Source of the DNA: Spirometra erinaceieuropaei
Taxonomy: Eukaryota > Platyhelminthes > Cestoda > Diphyllobothriidea > Diphyllobothriidae
Reading direction: 5' to 3'
Length of the DNA stretch: 64,000 nt
Assembly (NCBI GenBank): GCA_902702965.1
Contig: CACRXP010000093.1
Coordinates: forward strand, 924,074-988,073
The translations under genes were made by a program, and so were the position numbers. The notes under the pieces were generated by a model. The model searched no databases. It saw only the letters and a program-made list of their open reading frames with translations, and was not told where the DNA came from. Positions 1 to 12,045 of this stretch are shown one piece after another (position 1 is the first letter of the stretch; every line of letters starts with the position of its first letter).

Positions 1-283
1 TTACAAACTCCTTACCTAACGATACAACAGCAAGCCCCGACATACAATGAAGGACGTGCAAAATCAAAATCGATGTCCTCCACATTGCTGTAGCGGTTAA
101 CTGGGAGTTATCTGCAAATGACTGGATTTAAATAATGTTTGTCGTAAACCTTATTGGCACGACAACGAGGGCTTGACACAGAAGACTGATTTTTGCGGCT
201 TATGCCAATGAGTGAAGTCTATCAGCAAATCCCGCTTACTGTTGTCAGACCCACATTTCTAATGAAACTGCAATTCATACGGT

Positions 284-670
284 TCACTGATATCGGGACA
301 ACCTGTACATGAACTGAACATGAAATTCAGGGGAAAGATTATTTGTATGATAACGATATGTGGCCATAGTTGATCGTGAAGAAGCAACAAACATCTCCCG
401 AAGGTTAAGTTGCATGCGCAGAATTTTATCGTGACAGTATTCTAGCTCGCTACTGGTGTCCCGCCTTACGGCTTTGTGGAGGCTAATAAGAGTGTCAAAG
501 CAGAGGTTCATTGCAAGCAACTCGATGTGAGTTCGCTTGAGAAAAATGAGTTTCAGTAAATGGACGTAGCGTAATTCATCACTGCAACTTCGTACGACGT
601 ATGCTGCAGGATGACATTTCAGAAAGTCGTTGACTCTGAAAAGGAGAATTTGCCATATCCTACACTGTCT
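284..670 (-). CDS. possible single exon, unknown protein
   Basis: An open minus-strand frame of about 128 codons ends in a stop at 284. Near its 5' end (about 636) is a good acceptor, a pyrimidine-rich run ending TTTTCAG, after which the frame reads VNDFLKCHPAAYVV. The composition (charged and aromatic residues mixed, several Cys, no low complexity) is more protein-like than the other open frames nearby. The order 'PAAY.V...HLLKLIF' followed later by 'MFVASS' is faintly reminiscent of the start of the core-2/I-branching (GT14) glycosyltransferase domain. That is a by-eye impression and may be wrong. No start codon or partner exon was identified, so it could be a relic. Confidence 0.25.
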   Translation of the reverse strand, partial: RQCRIWQILLFRVNDFLKCHPAAYVVRSCSDELRYVHLLKLIFLKRTHIELLAMNLCFDTLISLHKAVRRDTSSELEYCHDKILRMQLNLREMFVASSRSTMATYRYHTNNLSPEFHVQFMYRLSRYQ

Positions 671-685
671 TCCAATGTTCGTCAT

Positions 686-2195
686 TTAACTACCGCCTTT
701 CCAAACACAATGATAATTTCAAGCAACAACATTTGCAAACGAAAACTGGCGTTTGAGCTATATCCAACAAGTTTAAACACCAAAGGAACTGTATTTTTTA
801 TAGAATATGCATACATAATCTCGACCATTTATGGCAGAGAGGCGTGACTGTCCAAGGATAATTCTTAGATCAATTTTTAATAGGCAGTGTTCCATCATTT
901 TACGAGAAACGTGTTCGCATTGAAATCTAGTATTTCCTATGTAAGTCTGGCGTCTTATAAACAAATGACGTTTTGCATCCCACTCACTAACATCAAATGG
1001 GTTGGCAAAAACACGAAAAACTCGAAGAAGAGAAACTCCAAAATAAACTTTCAGCTCTTTCGTAGTTTCCGACGCATGTAAGTTGAAAACGGAAGATAGA
1101 AATAAAATAATTGGGCCCGTTCGTTCTAGACCCCACCATTATGTCCCCTCACTGTAAGCAATATCGCACGGTTTGAAACCCAAATGTCGGCCGGGTTTGC
1201 GAGGATTGTTCACAGGCCAGATACTTAGTTGTCCTCCTCTATGATGGTTCTTCTTAAGGCGACCTCTAATGAGAAATCAGTGCTCCATTTTCTACAAAAG
1301 ATTATCATTCAGATTGGTTAAACGGCATTTTAGGCGTATTTTGCGCTCCTAGGAGACTTTAGAAGTGTCTTCGTCTACTCAACGTTGCGCAATATTGTCC
1401 TTGAAGGTAACACCTGCGAGTCCAATTCACTCACAAACATGTGCACATAAATCACAACCGTGCCTAATTAGCATTATGTTCCAGAATAGCCTATTAAAAA
1501 CAGCCAGACATTTGTTAGGGCACGCGTAGACCGGATACCAAACCACAACACTTTCGTTCCCGTTGCCCCATAGTGATCAATTCTTTGGATTGGCACTGAT
1601 AAAATTTCTGTTCTTGACTGGAAGCAATAGGCACCGCCAATATTTATGCATATTTGTCACCCAACACTATCTGATATTTGTGGGAATCTGTAATCATTTT
1701 GATTAACGTTGTTACTGTACTCATAGGTCTAACAGGAAACTCAAATAAATGGACAAGTACGAAGTTCAGATGAATAGCAATGCATGCAGACGTTAATATA
1801 CCATTGCGTCGGCAGCTCATTAGTCTAAGTTTACAATTACGTACAATGCCCATACTCAGTTGTATGGAATTGAGGATACTAGCGGCGGGCCCCCCAACTA
1901 GATTCAAGGCGATTTTTGTAATTCTCTATCCCCAATATAGATTCTATAAATTCATTTGACGTCTATAAAATGCAAGGTTAGTGGCTACACAAAATACTAT
2001 TTGATGAACTTGCATCAATGATGGCTAATCAGCCACTAATCGTAAAACATAATTTGTACAAGAAAGTGTTTTCCAACACTTAAACGCGTATATGTCTGTG
2101 TATGTAATCCCTTCTGAATTGGACATTGCTCGCTCCCTTGTAAACGAAGTCTCATGAAAAGCATAAATTTTTCACTCTTCAAGAGTAGTATATTT
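686..2195. other. intergenic, nothing recognised
   Basis: AT-rich sequence with only short chance frames on both strands. I saw no repeat copy, RNA gene or conserved exon. Confidence 0.4.
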
Positions 2196-3020
2196 TTGAA
2201 GAAGGAGACACGATCGTTGGGACAAAAGCTATATTAGATTGTCTTTTCGGATTCCTGCTCGTATCCATCACCAGAGACAAAAGCAAATACGGTCGTTCAA
2301 TCACAAGGGGCTGCAGTACGGTCACCAAATTTTAGCTAGCGCTTCCGTATGTCAAGAACGTTTCGGAAGCTATCAGCAGCCTTCCCACAGCGCTTGTGTT
2401 TGTAGTTGCACACTGACAGGAGGCAACTATCAGGCGTCTGGTAATTAAACCGATATACCCGCTGCCACGGCAAGAAAAGTTTGGAGTCGTTTATCGGATC
2501 TGATGCAGTTGCGGACACATCAAATACGTCAGAGAAACTGTTAGACAGCTCCGAACGCGGGTAGCCGCATAAGCTGCAGTGGTGAGGAGAAATGACGCCA
2601 GCTCTCAAGTTGCGGCGCGTTCGACGAGATCGGGTTACAAGTCAAATTCAATGGGGCCGAAATTCGCGCATGAGGGTGAAACCGCGTGGCCCGGGAGCTG
2701 CTTTAGTCATGGTTTACTGGCCCCCAGTCAGTTAACGAGTGTAATGGTCTTTCCCTTCCATACTGAGTGCTGAGATTCGTCTAGGAGGATTTAAATACAT
2801 GCAGTAAGCGCACAGATGAACAATTGTCCCAACGCCGGGGTCGGTGGATCAGATGGCTGAGCAATCATCACAACAACATTCAACGCGCATGATGAAGTTG
2901 CAGCAATTAACGGCGCGAATGTCGACCATCCAACAATCGTCACACCAAGTGCCAATGACAGCGGGAGCTGTGAATACTCATAGGTATACTGTAGCATAGG
3001 CGTCGTATAAGAACTCGGTC
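2196..3020 (+). mobile_element. Penelope-like element fragment A with inverted end
   Basis: From about 2459 to 2790 the plus strand encodes a decayed GIY-YIG endonuclease domain. 'VVYRI.CSCG' is readable, followed by 'VRRNDASSQVAARSTRSG', which matches the same segment in the PLE copies at 16, 40 and 48 kb. About 2330-2458 corresponds to the linker before it. About 2800-3020 matches the PLE 3' non-coding part. The first 120 bases (2196-2315) are instead the PLE terminal region in the opposite orientation, including a hammerhead-like relic, so the copy is folded back on itself near 2315. Stops and frameshifts show it is dead. Confidence 0.75.
2236..2278 (-). ncRNA. hammerhead-ribozyme-like relic (PLE A)
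   Basis: Read on the minus strand this matches the conserved PLE terminal motif: a CTGATGA-like box, a stem-loop around a GAGC loop, then GAAAC-GTC. Here the first box is CTGGTGA and the box after the stem reads GAAAAGAC, so two core positions are changed and activity is unlikely. Compare the intact-looking copy at 40354-40395. Confidence 0.4.
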
Positions 3021-3315
3021 GATCGATTTATCGATCTAGCGTCGGCGTACAGAGCCCTGCGCAGTCACCTCTAGTCTTGTGCTGTCTGTCGCTTGTACAA
3101 ATGCTGCTTCTACCTCTGCCGATGGACACCTGAACAAGTATTAACGCTCAGGACAAAAATAAAGTTTTCCGGTGCTCGACCCTTCTTCTTCTCTTATGCA
3201 TACACCTGGAACTCAAAATTTCGCCTTCATTCGTAAGTTCTTTCAGTCTGCACGGTGTACCGGTCCTGTGTAAAAAAACGCGTACTTTCTTCCATGCCTT
3301 TAAAAGAGGCCACAT

Positions 3316-3508
3316 TGAGTCCAAAAATTGCAATGATTACGGTCGTTGATGCACATTTCAGGAGGGGGAAATTTAAATGGAGACATACGATGCATTAAGA
3401 ATGGTAATTGTACAGTGTTAAAAAATCTCACCAAAAGAAACTTTCTTAAAACCAAACGCATTCCTCCTCTATCAAAAGAGTGAAAGAAAATCTATTTTTT
3501 GTCCATGT
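3316..3508 (+). repeat. dispersed repeat, copy 1 of 2
   Basis: About 190 bases here and at 4221-4410 align almost end to end. Both carry the shared strings TTGCAATGATT, GCACATTTCAGGAGGGG and GTACAGTGTTAAAAAATCTC in the same order. No coding potential is evident. The pair is in direct orientation, 0.9 kb apart. Confidence 0.7.
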
Positions 3509-4220
3509 TTTTTCTGAAATCTACTTGAATTTATATGACAAAGGAAAATCAAGGAGAAAAATATATGCAGCTCAATTAGGAAATTTTATCGATATGGTTT
3601 CTACAGAAGTGACTTCAAAGCTGACATAATGCCGAGTCCGATATTGTTTAGGATTGTGTCGCATGTTAATTAGTATAATAAGCCCGTCTAAGTAATTCTT
3701 CCTAATCGAAAACGCATTTCAAAACTTCGACCAGTATTTCATGATATGTGTCACTCACTTTAATTTTCCAGCGCATTTTAATTCCTGCGCACTCGCTGTT
3801 TACCAGAAATGTCCCTAACGTATGGCCCTGTGAGTCGTCGCATTTGTGTGGAATGTGCTAACTGAAGTCGTGAAGAATTCGACTGTAAGGTAATTTTTGT
3901 ACATTTGTTATGTTCTTTTCCGTCCCACATTCTGCACTAGAATTATATGCTTGTACATAAACCGCATCGAAATAATGCGAACGGCTTTCGGGCATTATTT
4001 TGTAAGCGATTCAGAAAGTCTACTTACCTTCATTTGCATCGTTTACGTGCGTGTGGACAATATTTGCTAGGCTGCCGGTCAGAATGGACACATAGGTAGA
4101 TGCTACGCAAGTCTACTGGCACTATAAACCCCTGCGTAAGTCACCGTCCCTGCTCCCACCGCTGCTGCAGCTGTGGGGCACACGGTGGACATCGTCGAAA
4201 TCGACGGTCGAACTGTCATT
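3509..4220. other. intergenic, nothing recognised
   Basis: AT-rich DNA between the two repeat copies. A stretch near 4170-4220 (CACACGGTGGACATCGTCG) resembles the end of the 33-34 kb tandem units, hinting at a shared old repeat. Confidence 0.3.
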
Positions 4221-4410
4221 GAGTCTGAAAAATTGCAATGATTGTGGTCGTTGATGCACATTTCAGGAGGGGTAAATTTAAATTGAGACGTACGATGCAG
4301 TATGAATGGTAATTGTACAGTGTTAAAAAATCTCACCGAAAGAAACTTTCTTAAAACCAAATTCATTCATTCTCTATCAAAGGAGTGAAAGAAAATCCAT
4401 TTTTATCCAT
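4221..4410 (+). repeat. dispersed repeat, copy 2 of 2
   Basis: Direct copy of the 3316-3508 segment with scattered substitutions and small indels. See copy 1 for the shared landmarks. Confidence 0.7.
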
Positions 4411-5257
4411 ATACTATTGGAAACTGAGCTGAGAAGCTTCTCACCAGCAGATCCATGCAGGCGCCAAAAGTTAGCTAATATTAATCTGTTTAAGAGTAAA
4501 CAACAAACAATCTGTTTAAAAAAGGATTAGCTAGTAATTGGGCATATTGCAGGCAAATGCAAACCGATTGTAAAAAGAGAATAAGGTGCAGAACAATATA
4601 TTCCACATTGCAAAAAAACGTAGAACTGCCAGTTTCCTGCAGCAAAAATTATTTATTCCTATTCAGATGAGATACCCATCGGCCGTGTTATGACAGGTAG
4701 ACGAATAAGTGTGCTTTTGCGGTGATATGCCAATAAGCGCTCTTTATCAGTTTCATCCTCTGAAGGCAATAGGTTTGTGTTTGTTTATTTTCGCCTGAAT
4801 GCAATGCGATAATTTTTGATGGAACGAAAATCTCACGAGGCGACCATCATTTAATATTCGGCTATTCATCGCACTGCCTCGTTGCACACGCGGAGCTCTT
4901 CTATGGTCAGCCAACCTTAGGACGACTAGACGTAAGCGTGGTCGCAAGGACTGACAAATTATCTACGCGTTCCACACGCCCAGTGCCAATTCTGCCAGAC
5001 TTCCTTTGTGGGTAATGCACCTAACGCAACCGATAGGCCGATAGAGGTCCCATTGAGAAGGAGCTATTTCATACCTATCCTTGGACACAATCCGGGTGCA
5101 TTGATGACGTCATTGGGCAATCATCCATGTTACCACTATTAGATCATTATGCTGAGTTTCAATAGTAAATCCAATTCGATTGGTCTATACACACTCGCCA
5201 ATATCTCAGTAGGCAAGATCACATTTCATAGCGGTGCTTACTAGGGCTTTGAATTAG

Positions 5258-5375
5258 TGGTAAGGGGTCAGCTTAGGGGGTAGACATTAAAGGTTAGGGT
5301 TAAGAGTTGACGCTATGGTTGGCAGCAGGGTGTTAGGGATTACGGTTAGGGGTTGTGGTAAGGGGTTAGACTGGG
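5258..5375 (+). repeat. degenerate telomere-like (TTAGGG-type) tract
   Basis: The plus strand repeatedly shows GGTTAGGGTTA, TGTTAGGGATTACGGTTAGGGG and GGTAAGGGGTTAG over about 115 bases, consistent with a heavily mutated TTAGGG array. TTAGGG is the telomere repeat of many animals, including flatworms. The tract is interstitial here and too degenerate to be a functional end. Confidence 0.5.
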
Positions 5376-6032
5376 TATTGTCTACTATAGGTACAGCTAA
5401 GAAATGAGATCTGACCTACCAGTGACTTGTCTGAGTCAAGCCCAATGGCGACTAAGACGGTAGCAGCGGGTGGCCTAACTCAAAGCCTCCGCCTACGGGT
5501 CGCCACCTGTATGCATAGAAGGATATATGATATTTTGTCCACACTCCCTGAGGATTAACGACATCACTGTGGGATCCAGACACGGAGGATTGGTGACTGT
5601 AATGAGGGCGTATATGTTCAAGGAACTGCGCGTTGACTGACCATGTGATAACAGTGTGGGCTTCAACGGTGAAAGATAGGCCTGCGATTACGGACAGATA
5701 TGTGCTTACTTGGTCTTTTTATCGGACTTTGAATGCGAATATACAAGGACTTCAAAGATGACCTACTACTGTTTCGCTTTTCTAATGACTAGTCTTAAAA
5801 TGCGAATTTCTCATAAAATGTACTACTGGACTGCGAAAGTATAATTGTCTCAAAATAAACCTTTTACATGACTATTTGGAGGGATTTTCATGTTTTGGTT
5901 TTAAAAAGAATTAAATAATCACTGTTTTCGGAGTAACAAAAGTAGCGCAATGGTACGGTTTTCTGAAGGCTTGTGAAGTGTCGGAGCACTTTAATAATGC
6001 AGAAAGATACGGCATTTTTGCATTTGGACGTT

Positions 6033-6917
6033 CTTATCGTAAAATTGTCCGCAAGGATTTGTCCTGCAACTGCAGTTTACGGATGTTTTAGGTCAAGCAA
6101 GTGAATTAATTTTGAGAAGGGAGATAAAGCAAAAGGGGTTCCAGTGACAGTGGTAAGACGGAGTACACACCGACCTAGCGTTCAATTGTCCATGTAGTTA
6201 CCTGCCTTCCTAATCTAGTAAGCGACTAGGCTACGTTTGTCAAGGGAACTGATAATACGGACGGCATATTGACTTTCCTTTCTAATGCAGCTAGTCGTTC
6301 GGCCACGTGTTTCAACGGTTCTTCTCCTTTCGGATCCTGTTCTAATGAGTTATTACGGCCGGGTTATGCTGTCGAAAGTGCTTTGGTGAGGCACTGCGTG
6401 CGAGCTGCCTTTAGGAAGCTAACCGTTGACGTAGTTTATAAAAGTTTACTAATGATCTGCATTTGCTTGGTAATTTACTGGGCCGGTTTGCGAAAGACGC
6501 AGGATATCCGTTTCCGTGTACTGATTTTCTGTTGCATATCCACTTGCGTTTTCATTATCTGCGTTTTAAATCAACTTAGTGGTCCGTTTGCTGAGACGTT
6601 TGTGGCATTGCTAGTTGACTGTCCTTAACTTGATAAGAATCTGTTGCGTAATTTACGTTAGTTCTCCCAATGTGTTTCACCTCGTCCTGGACGTCTTGAG
6701 AGAAATTATGATCACCTCTTTGCTTTTACACCCAAAACGCCAACAAATACTCAATAAGCATTGTTCTCTAGGTTGTTCCGCTCCGTGTGCAAGATGCTTT
6801 CAGTGGGTTCCTAATCATCATTATCATCAACTCATGGACCAATATCTCAATATTGCTGTTACTGAACGAGCACAAAAGACACATTTTACATATGCTTTCT
6901 ATGACGCGTGTATGGGT
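6033..6917 (+). repeat. unknown repeat unit, copy 1
   Basis: First of three direct, diverged copies. Landmarks shared with the copies starting at 6918 and 8437 are TTCTTATCGTAAAAT at the start, CCACGTGTTTCAACGG and GGGTTATGCTGTCGAAAGTGCT in the middle, and GTCCGTTTGCTGAGACG then ACGAGCACAA near the end. Open frames inside this copy (for example 6269-6628) are not preserved in the other copies, so I do not call a gene. Mobile-element class unknown. Confidence 0.65.
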
Positions 6918-8120
6918 TCTTATCGTAAAATTTTCAGCAAGTTTTTGTTATGCAGCTGCAATTTACGGATGTCATAGGTCAAGCATCTGAATTAATTTTG
7001 AGGAGGGGGATCACGTTAAATAGCGTCACTTGGAGCGGTAAGACGAAACGCACACCGACCTAGCGCTCATTTGAACATGCGGTTAGGCTACGTATGTCAA
7101 AGGAACTGTTAGTACGGACTGCAAACTACCCTAACTACCAATTTACTGTGCGCTAATTTTCCTTTATAATACAGCGAATGGCTCCGCCACGTGTGTCGCT
7201 GACTCTCCTCCTTTCGTATCCTGCCCTAGTGAGTTAGTACGACCGGGTTACGCTGCCGAAAGTGCTATGGCGGGGCACAGTGTGCGAGGGGACGATAACT
7301 GTTGACGTAGTTAATAAAGTTTACTAATGAATTGCATCTACCAGGCAAAATCTCGCTTGCAGTTGCTCGGTAATTTACTGAGGCCGGGTTTGCGAAAGTC
7401 GCTGGATACCCGTTTCCGCGCGCCCCTTTTCTGATGCACATCCAATTGCGCTTTAATTATCTGCGTTTTAAATCAACTTAGTGGTCCGTTTGCTGAGACA
7501 TTTGTGGCATTGCTAGTTGACTGTCCTTAACTTGATACGAATCTGTTGCGTGATTTACGTTAGTTCTCCCAATGGGTTTCACACCGGCCTGGAGGACTTT
7601 AGGGCTTTCATGATCACGTATTTGTCTTCCCACCTAAAAACGCCAACAAATGCTCGATTAGCACTGTTCTCTGATTCGTTCTGCTTCGTGTCCGATATGC
7701 TTTCATTGGGTTCCTATTAATCATTATCAGCAGCTCATTGGCCAAAATCTCAAATTTTCTGTAACTAAACGAGCACAATAAACATATTTTACATATGCTT
7801 TCTATGATGAGTATATGGGTCTATGCGAGCATGAAAAATCGATTGAAGAAATGCATACTTTATAATTTATCAGACCGTCCCTTCTAAATTGGCCCTTCAG
7901 TCGGCACAGCACAAAGTCGCGACATTTAGTAGTCTGTCTGAGTAACGACCGACGTAACCCCTCGCAAGAACAGATCAAATATTGTCATTACTTTCAGTGC
8001 AACAGCTAGCATTTGAAGTGTCAACACGCCGAAAAAGTTTTCGATCTGGTCTGTTTGATCTAAGAGTCAAATTGCCGATTGATTGCCGTAAGGAATGCGA
8101 CTAATTAAAACGGGGGGTGG
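6918..8120 (+). repeat. unknown repeat unit, copy 2 (extended)
   Basis: Repeats the whole of copy 1 and continues with about 320 bases (7800-8120: GGCCCTTCAGTCGGCACA, AAAGTCGCGACA, GATTGCCG). That extension is also found after copy 3 but not after copy 1, so the full unit is about 1.2 kb and copy 1 lacks its 3' part. No conserved reading frame. Confidence 0.65.
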
Positions 8121-8324
8121 CACTAGGTCAGGGGGTGATGCTTAAGATATTTGATATGCGCCGTGAACCCTTCTGCTAAAACATATGCACTGTAATTTTC
8201 CAGGGCATGGCCGAACTATATTCAATTAAGGGCAACCCATTTAAATATCGGGCCAAACAACTCAGCCATTATTTTAGTCCTAGTTGGAATAATAGGCTTT
8301 GCTGGAAACGTACCAGTGAAAAAT

Positions 8325-8410
8325 TTCCCAATGCTTGGGTCAGTGCGTCGGATGGCCTAGCAACCATCACACCAAAATCCAACGCACGCGATTAAATCGC
8401 AGCCACTAAC
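8325..8410 (+). mobile_element. short Penelope-like element relic
   Basis: The plus strand can be read as NAWVSASDGLATITPKSNARD, matching the C-terminal end of the PLE protein at 40 kb (NTRVSASDGRAIITPTSNASD). Only this scrap remains, lying between two units of the unknown repeat. Confidence 0.5.
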
Positions 8411-8436
8411 GACAGACATGACTTGATTATATCCGA

Positions 8437-9665
8437 AAATTCTTATCATAAAATGATAGAAGCTTTTGTCTTGCGGCTGAAACTCACAAATTTATAGGGT
8501 CAAACTACTGAAATGTTGTTGAGTAGAGGAATCACGTCAAAGTAGCGTCCGTGGAAATGGAAAGACGGAACACACACCAACCTAGTGTTCCATGGACCCT
8601 GCAGTTACCGTCCTTCCTAGTCCAGCAAGCGAAAAGACTATGAACGTCAATGGAACTGTTGAAACGGATTGCAAAATTACCTAACTGCAAATTGATTGTG
8701 CGTTAACTTACCTCCCTAATGCAGAGAATGGCTCGGATATGCGTGTCAACGGCTTAAATACTTTCGGGGCTTTGACCGCGCACTGCGTACGAGCTGCCTG
8801 TAGGAAAGTAACTGTTGACGTTGTCAATAAAAGTTCACTAATGAACTTCATCTACCAAACAAACTTCCGGTTGCAGTTGCTTGGCAATTAACTGGGGCCG
8901 GGCTTGCTAAAGAGGCATATATCCGTTATTCTTTGCGGATTTTTGTTGTTTAATTCCCCGCGTTTTCATTATCTTCGCTTTAACTCAATTTAGCGCTCGT
9001 TTGCTGAGACGGTTGCAACATTGCTAGTGTGATATCCTTAACTTTATACAATTCCGATTCGTCATATACGATAGTTCTCCCAACGTGTTTTGCTGTGTCC
9101 TGGGTGCTTAAGAGCATTTACAATCGCGTCTTAAACGTTAAGAAAAACTCGATAAGCAGTGTTCTCTGGGTCAATTTGCTCCGTGTCCATTTTGGTCCCA
9201 GTGAGCTACCTACCGTCAATATTATTATTATTATCATCATCATTACCATCATCAACTTAAGGGGCAAAATATGAACGTCGTTGTAAATGAACGAGCACAA
9301 TAAACATATTTTACATTTGCTTTTAAGAGAAATATATGTGTCTAAGAAAGCATTGAAAATTGGTTGGACAGATGCATATCACATAATTTGTCATCTATAC
9401 CTATCAAAGTTTTTTGCGAATGGTCCCTTCTAAATCGGCCCTTCAGTCGGCACAACACAAAGTCGCGACACCTAGTAGTCTGTCTTGGTGGCGACCGACG
9501 TGACCCATTTAAAGCACAGGTCAAAAACTGCCATAAATTTCAAAAATAAGCTACCATTTGAAGTGTCGGCACGCCAAAATGTTGTCGATCTGGTATCTTT
9601 GATTTAAGGGTCAGATTGCCAATTGATTGGCGTGAGGAATACGACAAGTTGAAACGGGGGTGACT
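8437..9665 (+). repeat. unknown repeat unit, copy 3
   Basis: Third direct copy of the 0.9-1.2 kb unit, with the same order of landmarks as copy 2, including the 3' extension (9430-9665). It contains a short ATT/ATC microsatellite at 9221-9256. Confidence 0.6.
9221..9256 (+). repeat. ATT/ATC microsatellite
   Basis: Tandem ATT units grading into ATC units, within the third copy of the unknown repeat. Confidence 0.85.
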
Positions 9666-10192
9666 TTGTATACCGAAACGAGAATAATAGTTATTTTCAA
9701 AGCAAAAAAGACATCTTCTATGACTTTTTTGTAAAAAAAAGATTTATGCTTATCTAAAACTTTTTGAATTAAGGGAAAGTGAATGACTTGGATGAAGCAT
9801 TCTTAACAGGGCTGGGTAAACCGCTCATTCTCAAACATGTTATTCTTATGCCGTACTCATTTCACCCACCCCCGAAAATTTAATCGGATGCAGCTTAATG
9901 TTCCCTTAGCCTGCAATGATCGGCTATTCGTCCCTTTCGCAGATATATGCCTATAACGTGCTGTCTTCCCATTCATCTTCATTGGCAGCAGGACGTACTC
10001 AGTCACAATCATCTGCACACGCAGCATACCGACAATGGTTCCTCGGGTTTTAACCTTGACAAGCAGCAAATTCACCACCGTGACGAGTACACCCAAATGC
10101 CATGTCCGACCGAATGGTTTGTCCTGTAGACAAAAATTCCGTCTGATCGGTGACTTTCAGTATGTGTACACTGTTTTGCCACAAGAAATCCA

Positions 10193-10380
10193 CGCCTCAA
10201 ACCCCAGTGGTTAGGGACATGGACTTCTAAATAACAAATCGCGAGTTCGAGCCTGGGATGCTCAACTTTTCGGGGTTGGGTATGGCTGGCTGATGACGGC
10301 TTATAAGCCGGAAATGGCCATTCCAGTCTCCCTCGTCTTTGTCGATAATGCCATTCTACTTATATATATGCGTGTGTAAC
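10193..10380 (+). mobile_element. tRNA-derived SINE, copy 1
   Basis: The 5' part resembles a tRNA with pol III boxes: an A-box-like CAGTGGTTAGGGA and a B-box-like GAGTTCGAGCC about 45 bases later. The body (TCGGGGTTGGGTATGGCTGG, TAAGCCGGAAATGGCCATTCCAG, TTTGTCGATAATG) recurs four times around 54-55 kb. The 3' part of the longer copies is missing here. Confidence 0.7.
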
Positions 10381-10956
10381 GGTGCATATTTCTTGTAAGT
10401 GAGCTCTGGACATTTCGACCCTAAAATCCTCGGGGAACATTATTTTTGCCCAGTCGGGTTCTTGAGGGTGTCCTTAGCACAAAATATGACATTTAGTAAG
10501 TTGACAAAATTGAATTGTTTGCAGACCTATTTATATGCAGGAACATACTAAAGTCATACGTGAGAAAAACGTGCATTTCCCTTTTTTTCTAAGTCAACGC
10601 ATGATACAAACATGCTGTCAAGAAAACGTACCATGGCTGTGGATAAATGCACAAAATGTTTAAGGCACTTATATTATGCAAATAAGGCTCCCAAGAATTT
10701 GCCGCAAAATGTCGATCGATATCTCACTCGACAATCCCAATTGTATTGCTGCAAAAGGAAAACGATCTTTAGCCAAATAAAGTGGGATTATGCCACAAGA
10801 TAACCGATGTTATGAGAATATTCAAGCATTCTTTATCAATCGAGGCCCATTTTAAGGAGGTTTGTTATGTGACGCACCTTATATCCGCACCACTTCTATA
10901 TGTTTTTCGGTTTCTATTTTAAATGCTTCCACACAACTCGTATTACATACCTGAAC

Positions 10957-11340
10957 AACCTGCGTGCACTTTGCAAACGGTCGCGGGTCAAAATGATTTG
11001 CGAATTTATAATATACCAATAAACCTGCGTCGTTGAAACCAGAGTGAAATGCAGAATTTCTTAAAATAACTACATGTTGTTTATCAATGGTACTCAAAAA
11101 TTGCAAAACGTCGGCTTACAGAGGATAGATCATCTTTGGTTCGTGCTGGAATGCCACTTCAGTTGCTTTTAGGCTTTCTGCGGCGGAGAACTCCTTGCAC
11201 CTTAATTTGGCCATAAAAAATTCGTTGAATACAGCTCCGTGGCCAAACATCATTGACGGAAAATTACAATCGTCTGAATGATTGATACTATGTTTGTACT
11301 GGTTACTATATATAGCGAAAATATAGCGTTTAATTAACAC
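10957..11340 (-). pseudogene. possible exon remnant, unknown protein
   Basis: Two adjacent minus-strand frames, 11340-11116 (ending EPKMIYPL) and 11106-10957 (through AFHSGFNDAGLLVYYKF to FAKCTQVVQ), look protein-like. The second ends at a consensus donor, CAG followed by GTATGT. The gap between them is too short for an intron, so a frameshift is likely if they were one exon. I do not recognise the product. The 3' side lies 1 kb upstream, and on the opposite strand, of the family relic at 11.9-12.5 kb. Confidence 0.25.
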
Positions 11341-11924
11341 AAGTATCTACGGCTCTTTCCAGTTTTGCAGGTAGGAAAAAACTGGTTTAGTTTGATTCCG
11401 AAGTTTTAATAAAATTATGCTAGCATTGTGGGGAGGACTTCTGGTTTTAGTTATGCCAGAAGTAAAACTTAGTGGTTTGTGTCAGACATGCTCAATATGC
11501 ATGAAAAAGCTTTAAGATTGAATTAATAATTGATAAAAACGCATTCTTCGTTATCCGGCATTTACAAAGTACATACGGCTAAATTCCAATTCACATGTAA
11601 ACTGCACTGAAAAAATACATCAGAGTAAAGTCTTTTCTTACAGTCTGTTTTTGAGGAAAAACAATGCTAAGTGCTGCATGAAAAAAACGTTTTCACTGAC
11701 ATATTGGGGCACAGGCAGCTTGCTTTTCATTCAAAGATAAAGTTAATAAAACCCAGCGGCCTAGTGATGGGTAGAAATTCACCATCGCATGATGTTGAAG
11801 ACAGTAGTAATTACTCCGATCGTTTTTATCTCATGTTTGAATTATAGGTTTGCTGCAGATTAATGAACATTTAAATTAAATTTTTAAATATAAAATGTGG
11901 TTGCGGGTGATAGTACTTTTTTTA

Positions 11925-12045
11925 GTTTTCTGAGAATCTGCATTTACACGTTTTGAAAAGTATTGTCTTTATGCTATTACGTTCTTATACCTTGTATCAT
12001 AAGCGATTATCTGCTACACGATGCTTTTCTTGCTTTCCAGTTCAC
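11925..12045 (+). pseudogene. relic of membrane-anchor exon, family copy 3
   Basis: The plus strand reads LRICIYTF-stop-KVLSLCYYVLIPCII, which lines up with LRLCIFRRVNIYAITLSCL in the hydrophobic exon of paralogue 2 (53180, minus). Nucleotides also match in order (CTGC.TTTA, TTTATGC.AT.ACGTT). The in-frame stop shows decay. It lies about 270 bases before the relic of the 184-nt exon, a spacing similar to paralogue 2, which supports both belonging to one gene. Confidence 0.35.

Noticed and set aside
6269..6977. Open plus-strand frames of about 120 codons in the first unknown repeat unit
   Set aside because: The frames are not preserved in the other two copies of the unit, so they are likely chance.
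10193..10380. Functional tRNA gene
   Set aside because: Pol III boxes are present, but no complete cloverleaf, and the sequence recurs with a common body, so it is a SINE.
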